Positions 11,686-23,663 of a stretch of DNA of 64,000 nt are shown here, piece after piece (positions within the stretch are counted from its first letter, which is position 1; each line of letters starts with the position of its first letter). The stretch comes from Castanea sativa (lineage: Eukaryota; Streptophyta; Magnoliopsida; Fagales; Fagaceae), in assembly GCF_040712315.1 (NCBI RefSeq), contig NC_134017.1, positions 24,098,322 through 24,162,321 of the forward strand, read 5' to 3'. The translations under genes were made by a program, and so were the position numbers. The notes beneath the pieces were generated by a model. That model was given only the letters and a program-made list of their open reading frames with translations. It was not told where the DNA came from and did not search any database.

Positions 11686-13060
11686 AGTACACCGTCCCAT
11701 TGCCATTACGAGGATGTTGATGACATGATTGAGACAATAAAGTTGGAAAATGACATTGAAGGACTAGACGAAATTTTGATTCTGCCTTGTAATATTTTGG
11801 AAGCTCTAAACTGGGAAAGTGAGGAGTCCAAGCCCAAGCCCAACATAGAAGAGACAGAAATGGTTAACCTTGCCAACGAAGGCTAGAATGAAAAACCCAT
11901 CAAGATTGGGGTAAAATTTCCTAAAGACATAAAGCCTAAGCTCATAGTGCTACTTAAGGAATTCAGAGAGATCTTTGCATGGTTCTACCAAGATATGCCA
12001 TGGCTCGATACTAAGATTGTCAGGCATAGAATTCCAGTTAAGCCTAAACGCCCTCCAGTGCAGCAAGCCTTTCGAAGGATGAAATTTGAGATCATTTTGA
12101 AGATCAAAGAAGTAGTTTCCTTACTACAATAGCCTACTCAGATTGGGTAGCCAACATTGTTCCCGTGCCTAAGAAAGATGAGAAAGTACGCATGTGCATT
12201 GATTACAGGGATTTAAACAGGGCCAGCCCCAAGAATAACTTCCCGCTGCTGCACATCGATACCCTGGTTGATAATACTACTACCAATAGGTTCTTCTTCT
12301 TCATGGACGGATTCTCAGGCTACAACCAGATCAAGATGACCGTGGAAGACAAAGCCAAGACAAAATTCACCACTCATTGGGGAACCTATGCATATGATGC
12401 CATGCCGTTCAGCTTAAAGAATGCCGGTGCTACTTACCAGCGAGCCATGGTGACCTTGTTCCATGATATGATGCACAAAGAGATTAAAGACTACATACCA
12501 GCGAGCCATGGTGCCAAATCCCGCATGGACAGGGATCATTTGGTAGATTTGAGAAAGCTATTCAAGCGCCTCGTTAAGTACAAGTTGAGACTAAAACCTA
12601 ACAAATGCATCTTTAGAGCTAGTTCAGGGAAACAAATTGGCTTCATAGTTAGCCAAAGAGGAATCGAGGTGGACCCAACAAAAGTCCAAGCCATTCGAGA
12701 TATGTCGACACTGCAAACTGAGAAATAGATTCATAGCTTCTTAGGCAAATTCAAAGCTCACTTCAGAGCGCAGTTGACTGCCATATGTGATCCGTTGTTC
12801 AAGCTCTTGAAGAAAGATGCCAAGATAGAATGAATAGATGAATGCCAAGCGGCCTTTGACAAGATCAAACAGTATTTGTTGAACCCTCCTATTCTGGTTC
12901 CTTCGACACCGAGATATCCGTCAATCCTCTACCTAGCAGTACAAGAAACCTTCACGGGTTGTATGTTAGGCCAAGCAGCTGAACCCGACCAGAAACAAAA
13001 GGCAATTTACTACTTAAGCAAGAAGTTCACCAGTTGTGAGATTTACTACATCGCCTAGCC
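11686..13060 (+). pseudogene. Tat/Ogre reverse transcriptase and RNase H (copy B)
   Basis: The order is: amino-terminal RT segment (11947-12132: FREIFAWFYQDMP, VRHRIPVKP), a stop and frame change near 12130, then the RT palm (12165 on: CIDYRDLNRASPK, FMDGFSGYNQIKM, MPFSLKNAGATYQ). The YVDD catalytic block expected near 12490-12510 is absent. It has been overwritten by a copy of an 18-nt sequence found 61 bp upstream. The thumb (GIEVDPTKVQAI) and the first RNase H (12876-13058: AIYYLSKKF) follow, separated by stops at 12726, 12832 and 13058. In a live element this enzyme copies RNA into DNA. Here it is inactive. Confidence 0.9.
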
Positions 13061-13948
13061 TAGGCATCGCACAAATTGTGGCAATATCCCATTAAGTACA
13101 TCTTCAAAAAGTCAACCCTTACAAGGAAGATCTCTCGTTGGCAAAAGTTGCTCTCTAAGTTCGACATTGTGTTTATGACAAGAAAGGCTATCAAGGGCCA
13201 GGCCATAGCCGATTACCTAGCAGATCAGCCGCTGAACGATCTAGAACTTTCAGAATCCCTTTTCCTTGATGAGGATGTCATGGCGCTAAAGCCAAAACCA
13301 GATAATGTATGCATTGGAAGCTTTATTTTGATGGAGCCACCAACTCTAAAGGAAATGGAATGGGAGCAGTCTTAGTTTCCCCCAAAGGCCAGAAAATCCC
13401 TATTTCAGTCAAGCTAAATTTCAGTTGCACCAACAACGTCACAGAGTACAAAGCATGCATAGTTGGCTTGTAAGTGGCCCTAGAGTTCGGAACCTACGAC
13501 TCGAAGTTCCAAAACATCACATTTGCCTATTTGCCCTGAGCACATAACCAATTTGTAGACGCCCTGGCTACCCTAGCTAGCATGGTTAAGTTATCTAAAG
13601 AAGATGATGTGCGGCAATTGTGCATAGAAGTCCGAGGCATTCTAACCTATTGCATGAACATCGAAGAATGCATGAGTGCCAAAGTCGAAGCCGACGATCA
13701 TGGTACCATGATATCAAGGCTTATATCAAGGACAATGAATACCCGTGCGGTGCCACAGATAGTGAAAAGAAGTTCATCTAATGCATGGCCTGCCAATTCT
13801 TCCTGAGTGGAGAAGTTTTGTACAAAAGGAACCATGATTTTACCTTGCTCTAATGCGTAGATGCCCTCGAGGCTAATCACCTGATGGAAGAGATGCATGA
13901 AGCATTACTTGGAGCTCATGCCAGTGGACCCCTATTGGCCGCAAGATT
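13061..13948 (+). pseudogene. Second (archaeal-type) RNase H region, degenerate
   Basis: After the RT connection (13076-13375: KISRWQKLLSKFDI, KGQAIADYLADQP), pieces of a second RNase H appear in changing frames: a YFDGATN-like start near 13325 in another frame, an NVTEYKACIVGL-type segment near 13440 and a NQFVDALATLA-type end near 13545. A second RNase H before integrase (the Tat layout gag-pro-RT-RH-aRNH-INT) assigns the element to the Tat lineage. Several stops and frame changes are present, so no product is expected. Confidence 0.7.
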
Positions 13949-14605
13949 GTGAGAGCCGATTATTACTGGCTCACCATGGAAAATGATTGCATTAAACACG
14001 TGAGGACACGCCATCATTTCCAAGCCTATCAAAATAGGAAGAACGCTCCTCAGCCATTGCACTCTTTAGCAGAACCATGGCCTTTCTTAGTTTGGGGTAT
14101 GGATGTCATCGAACCTATGATTCTGAAAGCTTCAAATGGTCATGAGTACATTTGGTGGCCATCGATTATTTCAAAGTGGGTGGAAGCCGCTTCATACAAA
14201 AGCGTCACTCAAGCCATGGTAGCCCGGTTCTTGAAACACAACATTATTTGCTGCTACAGCCTACCAGGAGAGTTTGTTACAGATAATGGGACAAACCTAA
14301 ATGGGAAAATGATCCAGCAACTCTACCAACAATTCAAGGTCAAGCACAGAAATTCAGTTCCCTATTGCCCTTAGAGGAATGGCGCTGTGGAAGCCGCTAA
14401 CAAGAACATAAAGAAAATCTTGGTGAAGATGACAGACACATACAAGGATTAGCACAAGTACTTTTCATTTGCTATGTGCGCATATCGCACTTCTGTCCGT
14501 ACTTCCATGGGCACGACCCCATATTCATTGGTATATGGCATGGAGGTTGTCCTCCTCGCAGTGGTAGAGATCCTGTCTCTCAGGATTTTATCTTAGACAA
14601 AGCTG
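13949..14605 (+). pseudogene. Ty3/gypsy integrase remnant (copy B)
   Basis: A frame from 13949 to 14374 contains the end of the zinc region (DYYWLTMENDCIKHVRTRHH), the core start (WGMDVIEPMILKASNGHEY), the second acidic motif (FVTDNGTNLNGK) and RNSVPYCP. After a stop at 14372, the glutamate block (NGAVEAANKNIKKIL) and TSMGTTPYSLVYGM-type sequence continue in frame with more stops. It breaks off at 14605-14609, where a copia solo LTR begins. The carboxy-terminal part is missing after the LTR, so a deletion accompanied or followed that insertion. Confidence 0.9.
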
Positions 14606-14609
14606 TTAG

Positions 14610-15907
14610 TGTTGGGGTTTATACCCTAAAATCCAATTTATTGGCACGTCATAAATAATTAAATTGTTTAAATATATGAGACTATTTATAAATGAACTAA
14701 TAGGACATTATCATAGTCCATGAGATGCATAGTATGTGATTTGTGTGAAAAGTCACAGAAGATATAAATCACAAGTTCTTTGTAAACTCAAAATTTTAGT
14801 TAGTAGTCGGTGATGAAATTGGGCATTTCATCTGCGAAGACTATAACATATCAACTAAGATGATTTGTCTTGATCATGGAAGTGGAGACTCCTAGTTGAT
14901 ATGTTGATATGTTTTAAGAGTTAAGACATATTGAACTGGACCGCTGTGAGATTTATTATTCTCCTAACGACTGTCAAATGAATAATAAACCTCGCGACTT
15001 CTATTTACATCAAATCTAAATCCTGAGAGAATAATAGACTTAATCATAAGATGTAGGTTGCTTTGATATATCAGGAGTGAGATCTATTAGTCACGATCAA
15101 AACCTTAGTATGTTGGGCAACCATATTTAGTGTTGATGGAACATATATTCTCAAGATAGAATTCATAATCTCTTAACAGTGATACAAAATATTCCCTTAA
15201 GATAAGTTTAATGGGTTTGGTTATTCAGAGAGTTGGGCCCAACCACTTAAGTAAGGAGTTACTAAAGTATATATTTATGAAATTGGATTTCATAAATATA
15301 TGATGAATAACATAAAGGATTAAACTAGGTACTCAAGGATTAAGATGCAGTAATCTTCTAAGTGGCAGTCTATATTCATGACTTTGTATTACTACGAACA
15401 TTTTAATGAAGGGGTTACATGTACAATAAAGTCTTGGGATATAATTTATAAATAAGGCCTAGAGTGCAACTATATTTATATAGTGGTATTAAATATAGTT
15501 AATGGTAACTTTGGACTTGTCAAGAGTTGACAGAAAAGCCCAAAGCCCATTGGAGCTAGTGTCTTATTGTTCCCTTTTGGTCCCACTCCAAGCCACACCT
15601 AAGAGCCCAATTGGAATGGCCCAAAAGGGTAGCCCAATTAGATAATTAGTTATATATAAAGAGAGAAATATACAAAATTTCATTAAGGTTTTCATAAGTC
15701 TCTTTTATAAGTATTTTCATCAAAGCAATGAAATGGTTTGTATATGAGTGTTGGACACTCTCCTATTCTCTCCTTGGAAACTGATAGAGAGACCACACTT
15801 CTTGGGCATTACATGGAATTGGAGTGAAGATTAAAAGTGTTCCCAAGTACTTCTAATCTTTGGTTTTGAATTTCACCGCACCAAGGTACGCTTTCTTGTT
15901 CTCAACA
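14610..15907 (+). mobile_element. Copia solo LTR (about 1.3 kb)
   Basis: It starts TGTTGGGGTTTATACCC and ends near CTCAACA. It is clearly related along its length to the 3' LTR of the copia at 33624-35042 (shared: GTCGGTGATGAAATTGGGC, GAACTGGACC-GCTGTGAGATTTATTATTCTCC, TGTTGGGCAACCA). There is no internal sequence on either side, so it is a solo LTR from LTR-LTR recombination or a truncated remnant. The flanks GTTAG and CCCTC do not match, so no target duplication is visible. A TATATATAAAG box lies at about 15651-15661. Confidence 0.8.
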
Positions 15908-17700
15908 CCCTCTCGCCCATATACGGAGTGAATATAAGACTTCACCTACAATTGCTCCAGTGCTAAATCATCAGCTTGATTGCTAGCCACAACCCTGCCA
16001 GCCTCCAAAGCAGCTCTCTCCTCATCCCAAGTGTGATCCAGAGTAGCAAATCTCTGTGTAAAAGTTGCAAGCTCGTCCTCCAAACTTGCGACCCGGGATC
16101 TCAACTGGGCATACTTTGCCTCTGTGCTTGGAGGGGCTGGTCCCTCCGATCGAGCTCTAACCTAAAAGAAGCAAGCTCACACTCCTACACATTGCACATC
16201 TCCTCAATGTCCTCCATGAGTGTATCAACTAGCTCTCTACAGCAATCTTTGCCCCTAACAGCCCCTCTCAAGCATTCCCTCAGGTTTGTAAGGGTACTCT
16301 TGACCCTGATCTCAAACTCTAGGGTATAATCTCTCAGGATTTCCTCTAGAAGTGGCATACCCGTCAAAACTGGTTACGACAAGTCAAACACAAAGACGGG
16401 ATCCCACGTGTCTCGCCATACCCTAAACCTAGCACAGAACCACTCCTGGTCATCCCTAGAGCAAAGGGGAAAGTCTATACTCAATCTACATGCCTCCCAG
16501 AACTTCGAGGCATGCCCTACCACTGCTATATCAATGTCCACGAGCCAATACTCATAGGTGACAGCAGAAAGATCACTGAGTCGGCTAATATGCTGAATAC
16601 CCTCAAACTGCCTCATAGCCATACTGGGGAAATACCCTATGCACCCCCAGATTCCCACCAAGGGAATACCGAGCAAGCCAGCATAATGGGTCTATCCTTG
16701 ACCCTCCAGGTCCAATCTGTGGGGCTCAGGTGACATAAATATCTTAGCCAATGATCAGTATCCTCGGAGAAGGGAAGATCAAGATACATAGTAGCATGGA
16801 TCCTATTGCTATCCATAAATCCCATAGGTTGATCCCTAGTGATGCTCAAGTGACTACAGAACCACAACTATAACATATTGACGTAGCAGCCTAGCCTACC
16901 CCTACCAACCTCCCGACACAAGGACAAAGACCTAATGGTCTCGAAAAGTAAAGCGGGAATGATATAATAACCATGAGGTAGAACACTCACTAGAGGAAGA
17001 CGGTAAAATTGATATCTCCTGATGGTAAAGGGAATAGCACCGCGCCAAAGAAGGCCACCAGGAAGGCCTAACGCCAATAGGATGCCCATCGCTCCTCCAA
17101 ATCCATAAAATCGTCTCGGTAACCAACAAGGCACTCTGATAAATGGAACTGATCATGTAGGAACTCAAAGGACATGCTCCCTCCTACCCCGCTGCCATGC
17201 CAAGTCAGTGCCTCCAAAACAAGCCTCTTGAAGCTCATCAAATCAATAAGCCGCTTGGGGTAGCGTGTTCGCATTAGTGGAACAAAAATAGTGCTTACAG
17301 GAGTAGAAAGAGAAAAGAAGCAATTGTACTCCTCTAAAGTGGGCACCAAATCAACATCCCTAATGATAACACACCTCAAAACAGGATCCCAACAAGAAGT
17401 GATTACCTCTAATAAGTGCCAATCTAGTGTAGCGTGAAGCAGGGCAGTTGTGTCTCCAATAAGCTACCGGATGAGTACCCGGTCACCACAAGAAAAAGTT
17501 CCCCACCACTTCTTAAGCTTCCTCTCACGGTACTCCTCCCTCTTAAGGTCAAACAAGGTGTCATAAGAATAAGCGCCAAGAACATCCATGAGCAAGCCCG
17601 ACTCAATCTGAAAATCTGATGAAGATTCGCACAAAAAACGATGAAGAATGGTGTTTTCTAAGCGTTTTGAGTGAAGAAAAGGCAGGAGAAGACCCAAAAA
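15908..17700 (-). pseudogene. Antisense DUF7745-like (plant mobile-domain-related) ORF, degenerate
   Basis: The minus strand carries a multi-frame protein remnant. It starts around 17700 (LKKWWGTF), continues with DVDLVPTLEEYNCFF (17340), FHLSECLVGYRDDF (17120), WIRYL/WLRYLCHLSPTDWTWR (16720) and GIPLVGIWGCIGYFPSMAMRQF (16660), and ends in a basic/acidic helical tail (16180-16370). This order matches the plant-specific family now called DUF7745, related to the aminotransferase-like plant mobile domain. At least six frame changes or stops break it. It lies antisense to the pol genes and downstream of integrase, the position where Tat elements are known to carry antisense ORFs. Its cellular role is unknown. 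Confidence 0.65.
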
Positions 17701-17740
17701 AAAATCATGGAACCAAATGAGTTAGGGTTGGGCAGACCCA

Positions 17741-18600
17741 ACTTTTATACACACATCCCGAGGTAGTGGCCCTTGGCTATTGGACCTCGGGAAGTGTGCC
17801 AGGGCTTTTAAGCCCCCTAGACACAAACCCAGACATGTGCTGACACTCCCCCTCCTATTTGACATGTTTTTGAGCACTTTGGAGTGAAGATTCCCTCATT
17901 TTAGTGCTCATTGTAATATATGATCGACCCAACAGTGAACCAAATTTTCAGACTCTCATTAGTGCATTCGAGGCCGTACAAATCCTACACTGGGGTAGTT
18001 TATATTTGTGCATCTCGTTTAGCACCTTCAGATGTCTTGAACCTCAGTAATCAGAATCTGCAACAGAAAAATGCTAGAGCCAGATCTCAGCCGCCCAACA
18101 GATTTTCTAACATATTTGGAGGATGGAGGGAGTCATTTATCATGAGGGTACCAAAAGAGTCCCATTCTTGGATTTCTAGCCTACTTGGGTAATAACAAGA
18201 GCAATCAGTGCATACCGCCTTATGGCGTGTCTAGAATTATCTCGTTCGAACTGTCTGCACCCGTCATTAGCATTATAGCATGGCCCACGAAGTCGAGGCC
18301 ACTTGCAGCCAATCTATAGGCTCGGAACCCTACAAAACCTTAAACTAAGGCAGTTTATTTTGCGCGGTCCTCTCCCCCTTTGTCTAATATACAAGAATGG
18401 GTCCATCTTGCTGAGGATGTATCTTTCATGTTGACAATCGCATGAAACCCTAACTGGGGCAGTTTATTTCACGTAATCTCTCCTTTCCTTCTCCCCCAAT
18501 GGGACAATCATTGTTCAAAAGCCGCTAGCAAATCCGTGAAATTGTGGTGCAAAACAAGTGAATGGGACATAAGCTGGTTCAATACCACTATCCACAATGA
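17741..18600. other. Spacer between the two antisense ORFs (copy B)
   Basis: This non-coding stretch is homologous to 1-900 of copy A, including the AAACCTTAAACTA-GGGCAGTTTATTT words that occur repeatedly. No gene is seen. The homology proves that the region left of LTR A and the region left of LTR B are the same part of one element family. Confidence 0.75.
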
Positions 18601-18619
18601 AGACACAATAGTGTGTGCA

Positions 18620-19420
18620 TATGCCTTAACAGCCCTCTCAGAGGCATTTTTTGAGATTATACATGGTTATGTGTATAAGTCCTAATCAAAGGCATTGTTT
18701 CTCACTCATATCCGCAGCCCTTTCTAAGGCTATCTACGTAGAGTTATGCATGTAAGTTCTAATTAAAGGCATTGTTTCTCACGCACATCAGCCACCCTTT
18801 TGAAGGCATTTTGTCGAAACCATACATATAAGTCCAAAGCAAAGGCATTGCGTTACATATACCTCAACCTCCTTTCTAAAGGCGCATCCCTAGAATCATA
18901 CATATAAGTCCTAATCAGAGGCATTGTCTTTCATACACATCAGCCACCCTTCTAAAGGCGCATCCCTAGAATCATACATATAAGTCCTAATCAGAGGCAT
19001 TGTCTTTCATACACATCAGCCACCCTTCTAAAGGCGCATCCCTAGAATCATACATATAAGTCCTAATCAGAGGCATTGTTTTACACATACATCAGCTACC
19101 CTTCTAAAGGTGCATCCCTAGAATGATACGTATAAGTCCTAATTAGAGGCATTGTCTTTTATACATGTCGGCAACCCTTTCAAAGGCAATTTACAGAGCT
19201 ATACATGTAAGACCTAATCAAAGGCATTGTTTCTCATATAAATCAACCACCCTTCTAAAGGCGCGTCCTGGTGATCATACATATGAGTCCTAGCAAGAGG
19301 CGTTGTTCCATACATACATCAAGCTACAAAGACATAATATCATACATGAAAGCCCATTGCAGGGCAATACAATACATACATGTCCAGGCCTACGAAAAGG
19401 CAATACATAATATACATACA
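18620..19420. repeat. Tandem repeat, period about 76 bp (copy B)
   Basis: About ten units are present, with AAGGCGCATCCCTAGAATCA, CATATAAGTCCTAATCAGAG and GCATTGTCTTTCATACACAT. Three consecutive units between about 18880 and 19095 are almost identical, which points to recent local expansion. The counterpart in copy A (930-1430) has fewer, more diverged units. Confidence 0.85.
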
Positions 19421-19499
19421 TAGGGAGCTTGTCAAGGGGCAATGTCTACACAATTCATGAAAATACATGCCCACATAGGGGCTACATCATGGTACAACC

Positions 19500-21800
19500 A
19501 ATGGCTAGTCCTACAGAGAATCATCACCTGCAATAAACTGGTCTGTATCTATATCGGCACCATCACCATCATCGCCACCTGCAAAAGGGTTGGGTGAAGG
19601 ACCTGCACCGCCTGAAGTGTCAAGAGCATAACCTGAGCCTTGGGAAGGCCCTAGAGCCTAAGAAAAAGGACCCCAACTACTTGGCAGGCTTAGAGGAACT
19701 GGCACATACTAGTGCTCGAACGAAGGAATGATCGACCCTCAACTGGGAATCTCAGGGGCAGTTGGAACAGGAAGACGAGCCGTTCATAACTCTTCTATCA
19801 AAAGCATGGAATATCCCTGATTTAGGGCTAACTCAGTCTGAAAATGGCCCCGCTCTTTGTCCACCGCAGCAACTAGCCTCTTTATATCTCTTTGCTAGAT
19901 CTCCCTCTCCCAAGCTAACGCCTGAGCTATCTCCTCCTGCATGTGTGCCTCTCTAGCAGTAAATAGGGCCTTAAACTCTATCGCTCTGGGCTCTATGGTC
20001 TTTACACATGCTCTCCACTCAGCCTCAGTGGCCACCTGAGCATGGATAGCACCTCCTAGCACTCTACCCCCACTCACGAGAACTTCTCCGATGATAAGCC
20101 CCACAGAAGACTCTGTAAACCAGGTGGAGTAGTCTCTACTCATGCCCATATAAGCATCAATGGTGCTTATAGCATAATTCGGGTCATCCAGAGCCATGGC
20201 CTCGAATGACAAACTGTGGAGAGGCAGATCCCTAAGCATTCCGTAGACTGGTATAACCTGATGAAAGGTCCTCTTTGCTAGAAAGAACTCCCAGCTCGTC
20301 AGGGCCCAAAACCAACGTCGGATCCTCGACTGGCTCATAGCCATGGTGAGCTCTAGCCTCCTCATTAACGTGTCATTGTATGGACGAACTATGATCTCGT
20401 CTCGGGTGACGCAATCCAAAGCTACAGAAATGGTGACTGGCTGCACTACTACTACACTCGTGATCTTACAATGAGCCCATGCATATGCTTAAGGGTATGT
20501 TATCAAGGACAAGCCTGTATAATGAGGCCGCAGGGCTGGGATGCTCTCATACTTCTACCATGTCAATATTTGCCAACATCACTCCAAACTCTTGAAGTCT
20601 CACTAGGAGGCCCGTCTTAGGAAGGAAATGAAGAACCCATAGGCACTAACCCCTAGTCGTATGTCTTAATGCCAGAGACTACTCCCATAGCCCATAGTAG
20701 CTGGCAAGTAAACACAGATCGGTTGTTGCCCAAGAAGCAACTACTAAGGAACCACATGAAGCACTAATAAAGATGAGGGTTGGTGGGAGCCTTGTCCTAG
20801 GGAATACTACACTGTAGCCACTCAGTACAAATCTGCGGCGATGCAGTGGGCCCGAAAAATCCCCTCATCTCTGCAGCCATTGGAAGAGGGATTCCCAAGA
20901 GATCGCTAACCATCTCAAAGGTCATCTCATCCATTGAAATCCGATGGCCACCAAATTTGATGCCTAGAATGGCTGCCTAGTCAAGAAGAAGGACCACGTA
21001 CTCTCTGTAACTCAAGTGAAAGGTGCCTGTCTTGACATGAAACCGCCGCACCAAAGCCTCCCCAATCCCATGCCTCATGGTAAACAAGGGAATCCATAAG
21101 AAGTCCTCAAATCCCTGCTTTTTAAAAAACGCGGGATATAGCGGATGGGTCCTAGGAGCGAACAATATCCAAATGAAAGTGGACTAGGCACCCTGACCAC
21201 AGAGCCTTTCACTCCCCTACATTTGAAATCAGAAGCTACCCGTTAGCGCATGCACACAATCAGAATCTAAATGACCAAGAAGTAAATGCAACATATTTTT
21301 CCCCTTCGTGCCAGTGCGAAAGGATGATCCTTTAGCCCATGCTGAAGGTGAGTGTCCTAAATGCCTCTGTCTATGGTACAAGTACAAGCATCGACCCTGG
21401 CCTGATGCGGTGGGAACCTCGGTCTCAAATTGCGCCTCTGAGCGTTGAACTCTAGCAGGACCTCAGACCTAGCAAAGACCTCATCTATGTCTATGAGGAT
21501 GTCATCCTCTCACTCCGCTCCTTCGGAGGCCCCCTCCCTCTAACCGACTTGCGCTGTGAAGTAGCCCCACTAGAAACTGTATGGGACTCAAATGAGACAC
21601 TAGTTGTCACAATGGATAACCATCTCCAGGACCAGTATCCTTTTCCCCACAATCAAAACGGCTCTGTAGAACTCGAACCACCCACTCACTAGCTGAAACG
21701 GTCTTGTCATCAAAAGAACTTTCCCCTTAGAACGTGGCATACATGGGGGCCTTCCCTCAATCTCCCCTAAAACTAGCTTTCCTAGACATGATCTACGAAA
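19500..21800 (-). pseudogene. Antisense plant mobile domain (PMD) ORF, degenerate
   Basis: On the minus strand, a probable start near 21790 (MSRKASFRGD) is followed by a low-complexity acidic stretch. PMD landmarks then appear: FFKKQGFEDFL and HVKTGTFHLSYREYVVLLLD (20977-21165), and ISMDEMTFEMVSDLLGIPLP (about 20900). Cysteine/tryptophan-rich sequence follows. A long open piece (19895-20446) holds RIRRWFWALTSWEFFL and a helical, glutamate-rich end, and the tail is Ser/Gly/Asp-rich (about 19500-19640). Stops interrupt the 20450-20900 part. PMD proteins are host nuclear proteins also found in transposons. Capture by a Tat element in antisense between pol and the 3' LTR fits known cases. The product's role is unknown. 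Confidence 0.7.
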
Positions 21801-21904
21801 CAACAAGAAATTCAAACATAATTGCTAAGCCCATAAGTCAAATGGCAACACAAGTGTACTAACACTATTTTAAAACATGCAAGTCTATACCCAGCACGCA
21901 CTTA

Positions 21905-22800
21905 CAAAGGACGCAAATCGGGACTGCTATTCAGATATCCTTTTTTTTACCCGTCCTAAGACCAAGACTGCTATTCTGATATCCTCTATTTCTACATGGT
22001 AAAAATTAGGATTGTTTTTCAGATATCCTCTGGTTCTACCTGACACAAATCAGGACAGCTATTCAGATATCATTTGTTTCTACCCGGCCCAAAACCAAGA
22101 TTGCTATTCAGATATCCTCTGTCTACTTAGGAAAAATCAAGACTGCTATTCAGATATCCTCTGTTTCTTCCTGACACAAATCAAGACTGCTATTCAGATA
22201 TCCACTATTTCTACCTAGCATCAATTGGGATTGCTATTTAGATATCCTCTGTTTCTACCCGGCCCAAGACCAAGACTGCTATTCAGATACCCTCTTTTTC
22301 TACCTAACACAAATTGGGACTGCTATTTAGATATCCGTTGTTTCTACCTGACACAAATAGGACTGCTATTCAGATATCCACTGTTTCTACCTGACATCAA
22401 TCAGGACTACTATTCAGATATCCTCTGTTCCTACCCGGCCTAAGACCAAGACTACCATTCAGATATCCTCTATTTCTACTTGGCAAAAATCAGGACTGCT
22501 ATCTAGATATCCTCTATTTCTACCTAACACAAATTAGGACTACTATTCAGATATCCTCTGTTTCGACCTAACACAAATCAGGACTACTATTCAGATATCC
22601 TCTGTTTCTACCTGACATCAATCAGGATTGCTGTTCAAATATCCTCTGTTTCTACCCAGCCTAAGACCAAGACTGCTATTTAGATATCCTCTGTTTCTAC
22701 TTGGCAAAAATTAGGACTGCTATTTAGATATTCTCTGTCTCTATCTGACACTACCCGAGACTACTATTCAGATATCCTCTATCTATACCCGGATCCCCCA
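21905..22800. repeat. Tandem repeat, period about 42 bp (copy B)
   Basis: About twenty units of the form AGGACTGCTATTCAGATATC, CTCTGTTTCTACCTGACAC and AAATC, with variants (ACCCGGCCCAAGACCAAG) alternating in places. Open frames running through it are a by-product of the repeat. It occupies the same interval, between the antisense ORF start and the polypurine tract, that copy A fills with an unrelated repeat at 1994-3440. Confidence 0.92.
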
Positions 22801-23663
22801 AATTTCGAGGCTAACTAGTAGTCGCGTCGTACGCCTCGCCATCACACAATTCTCTTGGTTTGATCCTATTTCGAGACTAACTAACGGCCACGCCGTACGT
22901 CTCACCATTTCCATTATCCCTGACTACCAGGTAAGTCCCCTTTCCCGTATCCTACATATTATTTTCAAAATTTAAATTCCTGTATATCCTACATTCATAT
23001 ATCAAAAAAAAAATATACATGTGCATTTTCCTAAGATAGCATGGCAAAATACAAGATCATGAAAACTCCAAAAATAAAAATAAACACTAGCATGCATCTC
23101 TAGTAGTACTGCTACTAACATTTTGCTAAAAAAAATAAGAGAAGAAGAAAAACAGACACTGACCTCGAGTGCAGAATAGACAGAAATAGCTGACTGAAAT
23201 GGTAGACTAAAGCTTAAAGCCCAGACCCGTTGAGCCTTAAACGCTCTAGGAAATTTTGTGGAGAGTGTGGAGTGGAGAGAAAGAGTTGAAATGAGCCAAA
23301 AGGCCTTTTATAGGCCGAAGGAGATCCAACGGCTCTTTAAGGGCCACCAGGTAGGTCCAGTAGCCCTATAAGGACCGCTGGGCAGCTTGACTAGGTCAAC
23401 GTTAACCTGGTCAACGCTGTCTCGAAAAACCCAAAAAAAAAAGGAAAAAAGAATCCTCTCCCTTCTCCTTTCCTAGAGCTCAGAGAAGCGTTCGAAAAAA
23501 AATTCCAATAGCAGCTACAGCAAATCGAGCCAAGCAAGTAAGGTCTAGTCTGGGTCCATGAACAATCTCTACATGCAAAATTTAGAGGCAACAAAATTCA
23601 AAATCACGTTCTTTATTTGACACCTCTCATTGCACTTGAGATATCAATTAAAGAAGGGGCAGC
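22801..23663 (+). other. 3' end of Tat internal region with polypurine tract (copy B)
   Basis: GAGGCTAACTAGTAGTCG (22806) restarts homology with copy A. The stretch runs through CTAGCATGCATCTCTAGTAGTA and a GC-richer part with GGCCTTTTATAGGCCG, and ends in AAAGAAGGGGCAGC directly before TGTTGATACC. The last motif is the polypurine tract. No conserved open frame was found. Confidence 0.75.

Noticed and set aside
22012..22443. Repeated FRYPL / SDILCF peptide frames
   Set aside because: They are by-products of the 42-bp satellite-like repeat, whose period is divisible by three; no conserved protein context.
21905..22800. CRISPR-like array of regularly spaced repeats
   Set aside because: The units are contiguous tandem repeats without unique spacers, in a plant retroelement; no cas genes are present.
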